Positions 56,810 through 64,000 of a DNA stretch of 64,000 nt are shown one piece after another. The translations under genes and the position numbers were made by a program. Numbering within the stretch: position 1 is the first letter of the stretch; every line of letters begins with the position of its first letter. The notes beneath the pieces were generated by a model that had not been told where the DNA came from, did no database searches, and was given only the letters and a program-made list of their open reading frames with translations. The stretch is from Polynucleobacter alcilacus (GTDB lineage Bacteria; Pseudomonadota; Gammaproteobacteria; Burkholderiales; Burkholderiaceae): contig NZ_JACVQD010000001.1 in the NCBI RefSeq assembly GCF_018881545.1, positions 400,039 to 464,038 of the forward strand, given 5' to 3'.

Positions 56810-58225
56810 TTATAGGGAGTAGTACATATCAAATTCGATTGGATGGGTTGTCATACGGAAACGTGTGACATCTTCCATCTTCAAATTGATATAGGCATCC
56901 AACATGGACTCAGTAAATACTCCACCGCGAGTCAAGAACTCGTGATCTTTCTTCAATGCATCCAAAGCTTCTTCTAAGCTGGCGCAAACCGTTGGGATCT
57001 TGGCGTCTTCTTCTGGTGGCAAGTCATACAAGTTCTTGTCAGCCGCTTCGCCTGGATGAATCTTGTTTTGCACGCCATCCAAACCAGCCATCAACAAAGC
57101 AGAGAATGCCAAGTAAGGATTAGCCAAAGGATCTGGGAAACGGGTTTCGATACGACGACCCTTCGGATTGGGAACGTGTGGAATACGAATAGAAGCAGAA
57201 CGGTTACGTGCTGAGTAAGCCAATTTCACTGGAGCCTCAAAACCTGGCACTAAACGCTTGTAGGAGTTGGTGCCTGGATTAGTAATCGCATTCAATGCTT
57301 TGGCGTGTTTGATAATACCGCCGATATAGAACAGAGCGAACTCTGACAAACCAGCATAACCATTACCAGCAAACAAGTTCTCGCCATTCTTCCAAACGGA
57401 TTGGTGAACGTGCATACCAGAACCGTTGTCGCCAACTACTGGCTTAGGCATAAAGGTAGCTGTCTTGCCATAAGCATGGGCAACGTTATGAACAACATAT
57501 TTCTGCCAGATAGTCCAGTCAGCGCGTTGCACTAATGTACTGAACTTGGTTCCCAATTCATTTTGGCCTTGACCAGCCACTTCATGGTGGTGCACTTCTA
57601 CTGGAATGCCTAATGACTCAAGAATCAAACACATTTCAGAGCGCATGTCGTGGAATGAATCTACTGGAGAAACTGGGAAATAACCACCTTTTTTACCTGG
57701 ACGGTGGCCAGTATTACCACCTTCGATCTCAGCGCCAGATGACCATGGCGCTTCTTCGGAATCAATCTTCACGAAGCAGCCCTGCATATCGGCACCCCAA
57801 CGCACGCCATCAAAAATAAAGAACTCTGGCTCTGGGCCAAAGTAAGCAGCATCACCTAAGCCAGTACTCTTCAAATAGGCTTCAGCGCGTTTTGCAATAG
57901 AGCGTGGGTCACGGTCGTAACCTTTTCCGTCAGCAGGCTCGATTACATCGCAGGTTAATACTAAGGTTGGCTCTTCATAGAATGGGTCGATGTAAGCAGC
58001 CGTTGGATCTGGTTTGAGCAACATATCAGATGCCTCAATACCCTTCCAGCCAGCGATCGAGGAACCATCAAAGGCATGACCACTCTCAAATTTGTCTTCG
58101 TCAAAAGCAGAAATGGGAACTGTCGTGTGTTGTTCTTTACCCTTTGTGTCCACAAAGCGAAAATCAACGAAAGTACATTCTTTCTCTTTAACCAACTTCA
58201 TCACATCAGCGACGGTCTTCGTCAT
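56810..58225 (-). CDS. glnA: Glutamine synthetase type I
   Basis: ATP-dependent amidation of glutamate. 471 aa; dodecameric type I-beta. Segments: [17 protein letters not shown] (latch and substrate loop), EPEFFIFD metal site, [16 protein letters not shown] (glutamate-binding), [10 protein letters not shown] and the adenylylation tyrosine near Y400 in NLYDLPPEE. Shine-Dalgarno AGAGGAG precedes the start. Head of the glnA-ntrB-ntrC-xthA operon, with twin NtrC-type palindromes upstream. Confidence 0.98.
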   Translation of the reverse strand: MTKTVADVMKLVKEKECTFVDFRFVDTKGKEQHTTVPISAFDEDKFESGHAFDGSSIAGWKGIEASDMLLKPDPTAAYIDPFYEEPTLVLTCDVIEPADGKGYDRDPRSIAKRAEAYLKSTGLGDAAYFGPEPEFFIFDGVRWGADMQGCFVKIDSEEAPWSSGAEIEGGNTGHRPGKKGGYFPVSPVDSFHDMRSEMCLILESLGIPVEVHHHEVAGQGQNELGTKFSTLVQRADWTIWQKYVVHNVAHAYGKTATFMPKPVVGDNGSGMHVHQSVWKNGENLFAGNGYAGLSEFALFYIGGIIKHAKALNAITNPGTNSYKRLVPGFEAPVKLAYSARNRSASIRIPHVPNPKGRRIETRFPDPLANPYLAFSALLMAGLDGVQNKIHPGEAADKNLYDLPPEEDAKIPTVCASLEEALDALKKDHEFLTRGGVFTESMLDAYINLKMEDVTRFRMTTHPIEFDMYYSL

Positions 58226-58289
58226 GCAAATCTCCTCTATTAACTAAATTCGGAATTCAAACTCAAGGCATACACCCTTGTTCATTCCA

Positions 58290-58305
58290 GGCAGCAAACA
58301 TGCCT
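58290..58305 (-). promoter_or_regulatory. Possible sigma-54 (-24/-12) element for glnA
   Basis: On the minus strand AGGCATGTTTGCTGCC has GG (58303-58304) and GC (58291-58292) separated by 10 bases, the spacing required for a -24/-12 promoter. Other consensus positions match only partly (TGGCAC-N5-TTGC). The start site would be near 58280, about 55 bases before the glnA start codon. Given the variant NtrC, this may be a relic or chance match. Confidence 0.35.
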
Positions 58306-58354
58306 ATTGGATGTATGTAATTTACTGAAGCAAACAAATGGGAAGCATTATTAT

Positions 58355-58371
58355 TGCACTAATTAAGTGCT
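58355..58371. promoter_or_regulatory. NtrC-type binding site, proximal
   Basis: TGCACT-AATTA-AGTGCT is a 17-bp palindrome of the NtrC type (consensus half-sites TGCACC/GGTGCA with a 5-base centre). It is centred at 58363, 52 bases (five helical turns) from the distal site, on the upstream side of glnA. Confidence 0.7.
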
Positions 58372-58406
58372 CGTTTCTCTCGGGACTGGCCCCAAAAGCC
58401 CCTATT

Positions 58407-58423
58407 TGCACTTATTTGGTGCA
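58407..58423. promoter_or_regulatory. NtrC-type binding site, distal
   Basis: TGCACT-TATTT-GGTGCA matches 11 of the 12 half-site positions of the enterobacterial NtrC consensus and extends to TTGCAC...GTGCAA. Centred at 58415, about 190 bases before the glnA start codon. Confidence 0.75.
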
Positions 58424-58441
58424 AATTGTACTTGTAAATAT

Positions 58442-59311
58442 TTAGCTGATATCGTGAATTTCATAACCTAGCGCTTGGGTACCTGTTCTGAGGGCAATCC
58501 AAGCACTCTCCAGTAGATTGGCATTCCCTTTGATGCCCAGTTCGATGTGGCGCTGAGCGTAGACCCCTCCCTTACTCGCATCCCCAACAGATGGCAGACT
58601 AAAGACCTTCACACCAGGAAAGTTTGCCTCTATGCGCTCCATTAAAGGGGTCAAGGTAGATTCAATTCCTTTTGGCACAATAAAACTCTGCTCTGCCCGG
58701 TTCTCTTGATGAAATAGATCTTTGTAATGGTTATCAAGACACCATGCCATCATGGGCGCAGCCATCACCGGAAATCCAGGCACAAAGTGATGTTCTTGAA
58801 TCCGAAAGCCCGGAATTTGGTTATAGGGATTAGGGATGATTTCACTACCCAGCGGAAACTCACCCATCTTGAAGCGCTGTTGATTCTCTGGGGTACTTAA
58901 ATCTGCCTTAATCGGATCACCTTCTGCCATCGACTGAATGCGCCCTGCAATGAGTTCTTGAGCGGTGGGATGTAATTCGGTTTTAGTTCCGAGTGCTAAT
59001 GCGGCGCATTGACGCGTGTGATCATCTGGGGTTGCACCAATACCGCCGGTACTAAAGACAACATCTCCTCTAGCAAAACTGGCTTTCAGGGTTGCAGTAA
59101 TCTGCTCAGGATCATCTGCTACGTACTTGACCCATGCCAGGCTCAAGCCCCGCTCATTGAGAAGCTCAATCAATGTAGCCATATGCTTATCTTGACGACG
59201 ACCAGACAAGATCTCATCACCAATCACGATCAAACCAAAGCGGCGTTGCGCCTCACTTGGCTCTGCTACAGCGGGCACATCTATTTCAACTTTTTTTATT
59301 GCATCAACCAT
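58442..59311 (-). CDS. CinA-like molybdopterin-binding-domain protein
   Basis: 289 aa. A MoCF-type domain (FGLIVIGDEILSGRRQDKHM; FSTGGIGATPDDHTRQC) of the competence/damage-inducible CinA family. It lacks the C-terminal nicotinamide-nucleotide amidase domain of full CinA. Stand-alone proteins of this kind have been linked to ADP-ribose pyrophosphatase activity in the NAD pathway, but a role here is not shown. Start ATG 59311 overlaps the EI24 stop by 8 bases, so the two are coupled. Confidence 0.87.
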   Translation of the reverse strand: MVDAIKKVEIDVPAVAEPSEAQRRFGLIVIGDEILSGRRQDKHMATLIELLNERGLSLAWVKYVADDPEQITATLKASFARGDVVFSTGGIGATPDDHTRQCAALALGTKTELHPTAQELIAGRIQSMAEGDPIKADLSTPENQQRFKMGEFPLGSEIIPNPYNQIPGFRIQEHHFVPGFPVMAAPMMAWCLDNHYKDLFHQENRAEQSFIVPKGIESTLTPLMERIEANFPGVKVFSLPSVGDASKGGVYAQRHIELGIKGNANLLESAWIALRTGTQALGYEIHDIS

Positions 59312-60173
59312 GGTAAGGAAGTTCCATATCAACTACACGAGAATGCACCGTTAAGGCTTTATCTAACTCTTCTTGCCTTAAATCTTTTAAAGCATCCAAT
59401 AAGAAGTGACTAAACCACAGCGCTGCGAAGACAAAGATTAAAGAATAAATCCATAGTGCTACAAAGCTCACTATTGGGAACAAGACCAAAGCCAATGCAG
59501 AGGTAGCCCAAAAGAAAGTAGGCACTGCACCGAGCATTCCGGAGATGATGCCCATCCATAGCAAAGGCCATCGATATTTTTCTAAGAGCTGCGTGCGCTC
59601 ATCAACGCTGGCATGCTTAGCAAGCACATCGTAAGACATCAGGCGCATGGTCAACCATCCCCAAAGCAATGGCGGCAATACCGCTACCAGTGGAGGAATC
59701 CACCATACTGGCAATGTCAGCATGACTAATGCCAGACAAATCAAGGCAGACCATAAGGTATAAATCAAGCTTCCCAATAAACCGCCGCCCCGCTTGCATT
59801 CCAGATCTTGGTAAGGCGTTTGTCTGATGACTATGTTGACAATGGCAGGCACAGTAGAAAAGGCAATCAATACGAGCAAGCTAATCGTGATGAGGGGAAT
59901 GATGAGCATGACAAAAAATAATGGCGCAATCCACGCTCTGGCGTTCTCAAAGCCGGCCCAAATCAGACCCTCTTGTATCCAGTTGGTAAATACGGAGTTA
60001 GTGAGAAACTCGCTCAGCATAGCTAATGCAGGAGTCCAGGTGAGCCAGATCAGGCAGCCCCATAAAATAGACACAATCAAAAATGGTCGTAAGCTCAGCC
60101 ACAACATTCTTGGATGCATTGTTCCTACCAATGCCAAACCAAAAGATTTAATTACCTGCTGCAATCCGACCAT
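59304..60173 (-). CDS. EI24-domain (CysZ-like) integral membrane protein
   Basis: 289 aa with about five or six transmembrane helices (roughly 25-50, 75-105, 135-170, 195-215, 220-250). The EI24/CysZ region has PALAMLSEFLTN and WIPPLVAVLPPLLWGWLTMRLMSYDVLAKHA. In enterobacteria CysZ imports sulfate; betaproteobacterial paralogues without cys genes nearby are uncharacterised. It overlaps the CinA-like gene and follows the desaturase gene by 44 bases. Confidence 0.85.
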   Translation of the reverse strand: MVGLQQVIKSFGLALVGTMHPRMLWLSLRPFLIVSILWGCLIWLTWTPALAMLSEFLTNSVFTNWIQEGLIWAGFENARAWIAPLFFVMLIIPLITISLLVLIAFSTVPAIVNIVIRQTPYQDLECKRGGGLLGSLIYTLWSALICLALVMLTLPVWWIPPLVAVLPPLLWGWLTMRLMSYDVLAKHASVDERTQLLEKYRWPLLWMGIISGMLGAVPTFFWATSALALVLFPIVSFVALWIYSLIFVFAALWFSHFLLDALKDLRQEELDKALTVHSRVVDMELPYHG

Positions 60174-60217
60174 AAAACTCCTCTTTCACACTCTGCTAGG
60201 CATACGCTAACGTATGT

Positions 60218-61189
60218 TTACTTTGGCATGAACTCTTTGGCTGCATTGACAAGACCCTGCCATTGCTGAGTGAGAATATTCTGCGAAGCAGTGAAGTTTC
60301 TCACCCCCGTAGGATAGACCTCTTTAGGAAAGATAGCTGTTCTAAACACCATATCCCACCAGGGAAACAAAATTCCAAAATTACAACCCCCGAGAACGCC
60401 CGGCTTGCCGATGGCCTCATGGCCATAACCCACCGCATGGTGCAAACGGTGATAGAGCGGAGAAATCAGGAAATACTTTGCACTGCCTAAATGGACTTTG
60501 ATATTGGCATGTTGCCAGCTCTGAATAAACTGACTCAATGCAATCAGCATCACAAACTGACCTGGAGATACTCCGAAGAGCAAGGCAAAGAAGGCCATCA
60601 CCATAGCGCGCATGGTGTCATCCAAAAGATGATTGCGATTATCTGACCAAGCAGTCATCACTGTCTGGCTGTGGTGCAGAGCATGTAATTGCCACCACCA
60701 ATGAACAGTATGGGAGGCACGATGGTAGAGATAGTCTACAAAGTCCAGTAGAACCAAGTAAATCAGGAAACTCACAACTGGAATTGAGGTAACACCAGGC
60801 CACCATGATTCAACGTTGAAACGATCGAAACGAAAATCATGCAAGATGGAATCGACTTCAAAAAAGAATCCAGATAGTGCAATAAATATCAATCCATGAA
60901 AAATACCTAGGCGATGAAACAGGGTATAAAAAAGATCTGCCCTACTGACTTTTGCAAAGCGCTCTTGCGTTTCTGCTGGAGTGAGGCGCTCCCAAGTTCT
61001 CAGTACGACAACAATCAAGAGAATCTGAATGCAGCCAAATAAAAACCAATCAATACCATCGAATACGTCTTCTGCCCAAGACATCAAATCGAATTGATAG
61101 AGGAGAGGACCTAGCAAATTGGCAAAAATGAATTCCTGAACGCTACCGTAAGCACTCGAGAGGGTTGAGGTGATAGAACTGAAATCCAT
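60218..61189 (-). CDS. Fatty acid hydroxylase / sterol desaturase family protein
   Basis: 323-aa membrane di-iron oxygenase. Histidine boxes are YHRASH (HX4H-like), LHALHHSQTVMTAWSDNRNH and YHRLHHAVGYGHE, which together supply the eight or more His ligands. Several helices lie at about 45-62, 85-105, 130-155 and 195-225. Substrates of bacterial members include fatty acyl, sphingolipid-like or carotenoid groups; none can be assigned here. Preceded by the polysaccharide deacetylase with a 3-base gap. Confidence 0.88.
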   Translation of the reverse strand: MDFSSITSTLSSAYGSVQEFIFANLLGPLLYQFDLMSWAEDVFDGIDWFLFGCIQILLIVVVLRTWERLTPAETQERFAKVSRADLFYTLFHRLGIFHGLIFIALSGFFFEVDSILHDFRFDRFNVESWWPGVTSIPVVSFLIYLVLLDFVDYLYHRASHTVHWWWQLHALHHSQTVMTAWSDNRNHLLDDTMRAMVMAFFALLFGVSPGQFVMLIALSQFIQSWQHANIKVHLGSAKYFLISPLYHRLHHAVGYGHEAIGKPGVLGGCNFGILFPWWDMVFRTAIFPKEVYPTGVRNFTASQNILTQQWQGLVNAAKEFMPK

Positions 61190-61192
61190 GCT

Positions 61193-61999
61193 TTATTTTG
61201 ACTGAAGTAGGGAATTTTTGGGTGGCATGGGTACATTGATGGGTGCTTTAGGCAATAAACCAAAGCAAAACCCCCGATTTTTTAGATTGACAATCAATGG
61301 CTCTAAGACGGCAGGTGCCCAAGGATCCTTTCTGGACCAAATACCCAAGTGAGCCATGGTGATATCGCCATCTTGGATATCCCGACTCGCTTTATCCAAC
61401 AGTACGTGATTGGGATGCCTGTCTGAATTTAGCTCATCACCCAAAAAGCCCGCTGCTGCCCAGCCAATATATTCATATCCGCACATATCCCCCATACGGA
61501 TCAGGGCCGGTGAAGTTTTGCCACCAGGAGCACGCCAGATTCTCTCTAATGGCTGATTGGTCAACTCCTGAAAGCGCTGATCTACCTTGCGTATTTCTTT
61601 GCACATCGCTGCTTCGTTATAGAGCAGGGTCATACCCGCTTTAGGACCAAACTGAGGTTTCTCAAAGACTTCGCCTTTAGGTCCATCTTTGACAAAATAA
61701 ATGTGATCATAGGTATGACTGCCAAAATGGTGTCCTTCTTTAGCCCGCTCTTGCCAATAGGCCTTCCAAGAATCGTCTAAAGCAAAATCACCGCGATACG
61801 TTTTTTCATTCGATAAGAAGAAGGTCGCTTTTACATCTTGACGCTTCAGAATCTCAGCGACCTTGCTCGCCATAGCCATATTGCCAGTGTCAAAGCTCAA
61901 GTAAACCGTTTTATGACAGCTTGATTGTGCGCGCGTGCTAACAGCAAAACAACCAAGTAGTAGCACGGCTGTTAAAAAGATGAGTTGCTTGTACTTCAT
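61193..61999 (-). CDS. Exported polysaccharide deacetylase (variant motif 1)
   Basis: 268 aa with a signal peptide (cleavage near STRAQ, residue 25). NodB-type CE4 motifs: motif 1 is SFDTG, where the usual TFDDG second (metal-binding) aspartate is threonine (T38). Motif 2 is GSHTYDH (H95, H99), motif 3 RAPGG (156-160) and a late MAHLGIW. There is an insertion of about 25 residues after motif 2 (KDGPKGEVFEKPQFGPK). Probably deacetylates a cell-wall or exopolysaccharide substrate, if active. Located between the beta-propeller gene (9 bases) and the desaturase (3 bases). Confidence 0.87.
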   Translation of the reverse strand: MKYKQLIFLTAVLLLGCFAVSTRAQSSCHKTVYLSFDTGNMAMASKVAEILKRQDVKATFFLSNEKTYRGDFALDDSWKAYWQERAKEGHHFGSHTYDHIYFVKDGPKGEVFEKPQFGPKAGMTLLYNEAAMCKEIRKVDQRFQELTNQPLERIWRAPGGKTSPALIRMGDMCGYEYIGWAAAGFLGDELNSDRHPNHVLLDKASRDIQDGDITMAHLGIWSRKDPWAPAVLEPLIVNLKNRGFCFGLLPKAPINVPMPPKNSLLQSK

Positions 62000-62008
62000 G
62001 GTGAATAG

Positions 62009-63046
62009 TTATTCCCAAGCGGCTCGAGGATAAAAGAATACGCCATGGGGTGATTTACCCACTGGGATGACTGTCATCAGCTTCATGGAAGGGATGTCAA
62101 TCACGCCTACTTTTTTAGAGAATCGAAAAGTAACCCACAGCGTTTTACCGTCAGGGGTGATCTCCATATCATCTGGACCTGCTGGCAAGCCGGTGATTTC
62201 ACCCTCTTTTTCCAGCGTTTGCATATTAATTAAACTGATAGAGGATGCAATCCGGTTACTAACAAAGAGATGCTTCTTATCACCCAGCGGTCGGAAGTTG
62301 TGTGCACCCTTGCCTGTGGGAATACGTTTCACTTCTTTGCGTGTCTTCCAATCGATCACTTGCACGTAGTCATCGCCAGTGATACCCACCAATAAGTACT
62401 GATCTCCCGGTGTCATCCACAAACCAGCAGGGACTTTGCCAGTCGGCATTACCCAAAGTACGCTTTGTGTTTCTAAATCAATGGCTACAAGTTCGCTTGA
62501 ATCTTGTAAAGTAATAAAGGCAATTTTGCTATCTGCAGTAAAAGCGATATGACTCGGAGTTTTCGCCAGCTTCACTGTCTTGGCTAATTTGAGATTGGCG
62601 CCATCCGCCGCATAAATATCTACCCGGTCCAAACGATTGCCATTTGCAATAAACCATTTATGGTTTGGTGAATACCCAATTTGGTAAGGGTCGATGATGT
62701 TCGGAATTTTTCCAGTTAACTCGCCAGTACTAGGATTCATCAACACCACATCATTACCTGCTGCATTCGCAATCAGTAAGGTTTTTTGATCGGGGGTCAT
62801 CATCAAGTGATGGGGTTCTTTACCCACTGGAACTGTCTTGATTACTTGCCGTGTCGGCATGTCAATCAAGCTCACGGAAGCTTCGCCTGAATTGAGAATA
62901 ATCGCCAGCTTTGGCTGATTTGCTGCAGGGGCCTGGATAGTGGCAGGGTTCGTTTGTGCAAGCACAAAGTGACTTACTGAAAGTAAGGCAAACCAAGAGG
63001 ATGCCGCAATAGTGCGAAATCTTCTAATCTGAATAAATATATGCAT
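62009..63046 (-). CDS. Exported YVTN/YncE-type beta-propeller protein
   Basis: 345 aa from ATG 63046; the frame also has a GTG at 63103. Signal peptide ends near FVLAQ. Seven blades follow, with recurring elements such as VSLIDMPTRQVIKTVPVGKEPHHLMMTPDQKT, VAIDLETQSVLWVMPTGK, and VGVIDIPSMKLMTVIPVGKSPHG. These are typical of secreted NHL/YncE propellers that bind proteins or DNA in the envelope, with no enzymatic residues visible. First gene of the tight unit running to cinA; 69 bases after hrpA. Confidence 0.85.
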   Translation of the reverse strand: MHIFIQIRRFRTIAASSWFALLSVSHFVLAQTNPATIQAPAANQPKLAIILNSGEASVSLIDMPTRQVIKTVPVGKEPHHLMMTPDQKTLLIANAAGNDVVLMNPSTGELTGKIPNIIDPYQIGYSPNHKWFIANGNRLDRVDIYAADGANLKLAKTVKLAKTPSHIAFTADSKIAFITLQDSSELVAIDLETQSVLWVMPTGKVPAGLWMTPGDQYLLVGITGDDYVQVIDWKTRKEVKRIPTGKGAHNFRPLGDKKHLFVSNRIASSISLINMQTLEKEGEITGLPAGPDDMEITPDGKTLWVTFRFSKKVGVIDIPSMKLMTVIPVGKSPHGVFFYPRAAWE

Positions 63047-63115
63047 CCCGCTATTGTAAGCAATCAATAGGCTTTTATTACCCTCTAATATCCTCAATAG
63101 CACAGTGGATTTGAC

Positions 63116-64000
63116 TTAGCGCAAGCTAGCCAAAACTTTTTCTAATCGTTTTAAAGACATTGGGCTTGGGGTTTTCAGTTCCTGGGCATATAAAGCTACC
63201 CTTAGCTCCTCTAACTGCCAACGGAAATCTTGTAAAGCCGGGTCTTCTGTCATGGCATAAGAGGCTGAACCCTTATTACCCTGCAAGCGCTTTTGCCAAG
63301 GTCGCGCCACGGATTCCCAATCTTTTTGACATTGCGCATCACGACTCGGGTTCGTCCGCAACTTATCAATTCGCATTGCAATCGCTTTTAAGTAACGTGG
63401 CAGATGCACTAATTGCGCATAGGGAATCTCCGCAACGAACTGAGGAAAGATCAAGGCTTGCATTTGGGTTTGAATATCCACATAAGCACTTGGCGATGCT
63501 GCTTTTGCTTGAGCAATTTTTTTCTGTAAATCCGCATGCGCTTGTAGTGCATTTAATGCATGCCGTGCAATTTCTTGAGCAATTAAAGCTAAGCGTGCTT
63601 TACCTGCCTGTACGCGTTCAGCAAATTGCTCTGTGTTGTTTGGTAGCGGATCGATCATAAAAGCACGCTCTAGTGCCACATGGAGAATCTGTTCTATCAG
63701 ACCATCTACTGACCCCACATTAATAAACAACAAGCCCAGTTCCCGAATACCCGGCAACTGTTTTTGCAATGCTTTCAAAGTATCTTTATTACTTAAGGCG
63801 AATAAGCGACGTAATCCGAATTGATGTTGCTTGCGAGCCTCTAATAGATCATCAAAGACTTCTAAGTCACAGTAGCCTCCACGATCAACCAAGGCAGGAT
63901 ATCCAAATAAGGTTTTATTGCCTTTTTGAATTTCTAATGTCTCTGGTAGCTCACCAAACTCCCAGCTACGGTAACCACCCTGCTCAAGCTGTTGGACTTT
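63116..64000 (-). CDS. hrpA: ATP-dependent RNA helicase HrpA, C-terminal part (cut by window edge)
   Basis: The frame stays open to the right edge, so only the last 294 codons are visible; the DEAH helicase motors lie outside the window. The region has the HrpA C-terminal DUF3418 pattern (WEFGELPETLEI near the edge, LFGYPALVDRGGYCDLEVFDD, FVAEIPYAQLVHLPRYLKAIAMRIDKL, FRWQLEELRVALYAQELKTPSPMSLKRLEK). In E. coli HrpA processes mRNA and rescues stalled ribosomes. Confidence 0.9.
   Translation of the reverse strand, partial: KVQQLEQGGYRSWEFGELPETLEIQKGNKTLFGYPALVDRGGYCDLEVFDDLLEARKQHQFGLRRLFALSNKDTLKALQKQLPGIRELGLLFINVGSVDGLIEQILHVALERAFMIDPLPNNTEQFAERVQAGKARLALIAQEIARHALNALQAHADLQKKIAQAKAASPSAYVDIQTQMQALIFPQFVAEIPYAQLVHLPRYLKAIAMRIDKLRTNPSRDAQCQKDWESVARPWQKRLQGNKGSASYAMTEDPALQDFRWQLEELRVALYAQELKTPSPMSLKRLEKVLASLR

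Noticed and set aside
63160..63660. 166-codon plus-strand open frame over hrpA
   Set aside because: Antisense to the conserved HrpA C-terminal domain.

Overview
The window looks like a stretch of a free-living, moderately AT-leaning betaproteobacterial chromosome, most likely Polynucleobacter or a close Burkholderiaceae relative. That assignment rests on remembered gene order (leuC-leuD-leuB-asd-fimV-truA-trpF-trpB-trpA-accD-folC-SPOR protein; sdhCDAB-sdhE-gltA; aceE-aceF-lpdA with a neighbouring phasin; glnA-ntrB-ntrC), on the DUF2863 protein and on the overall protein sequences. It was not tested by a search. I see no tRNA, rRNA, insertion sequence, prophage, CRISPR array or obviously foreign island. 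Coding density is very high and no gene-free stretch exceeds about 220 bases.

Layout. Bases 1-17972 are one long minus-strand block. Read right to left it holds a GntR/HutC regulator, succinate dehydrogenase (sdhC, D, A, B, E), citrate synthase, leucine biosynthesis (leuC, a small entericidin-like lipoprotein, leuD, leuB), asd, a FimV-like protein, truA, trpF, trpB, trpA, accD, folC and the start of a SPOR-type protein cut by the window edge. Malate dehydrogenase and a secreted MliC-like protein diverge from the regulator at 18117-19498. A DUF2863 gene and yaaA follow on the minus strand. A plus-strand block (21664-33535) carries an aminotransferase, a GST, 3-hydroxybutyryl-CoA dehydrogenase, a DUF3429 protein, rarA, a DsbA-like isomerase, a periplasmic cyclophilin, a fused pabB-pabC, a Nudix hydrolase, the N-end-rule transferases aat and bpt, pyrD and an IclR regulator. 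Then come a PBP7-like endopeptidase and an EamA transporter (minus), a phasin (plus), the pyruvate dehydrogenase operon (minus, 36408-42242), and a divergent PAS histidine kinase / FixJ-like regulator pair with folD, prlC and an APC permease (plus, to 50051). From 50067 to the right edge everything is on the minus strand: small exported proteins, an LpxL-like acyltransferase, a CHRD protein, the glnA-ntrB-ntrC-xthA operon, a run of envelope-type genes (beta-propeller, polysaccharide deacetylase, fatty acid hydroxylase/sterol desaturase family, EI24, CinA-like) and the C-terminal end of hrpA.

Functionally this is core metabolism: pyruvate dehydrogenase feeding the TCA cycle (gltA, sdh, mdh), amino-acid and folate synthesis, and nitrogen control. 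The most unusual observation is in ntrC. The sigma-54 contact motif reads GAFPGA instead of GAFTGA, and the Walker B aspartate is glycine, while the receiver, Walker A, arginine-finger region and DNA-binding helix are retained. Upstream of glnA there are two well-formed NtrC-type palindromes. This suggests an NtrC that still binds its target but may no longer work as a sigma-54 activating ATPase. Other points worth a look are a GntR operator candidate at mdh, tandem elements between aceE and the two-component system, an IclR-proximal inverted repeat, an 11-bp triplication across the pyrD stop codon, an MliC-like lysozyme-inhibitor candidate, and the compact envelope operon with a variant polysaccharide deacetylase.
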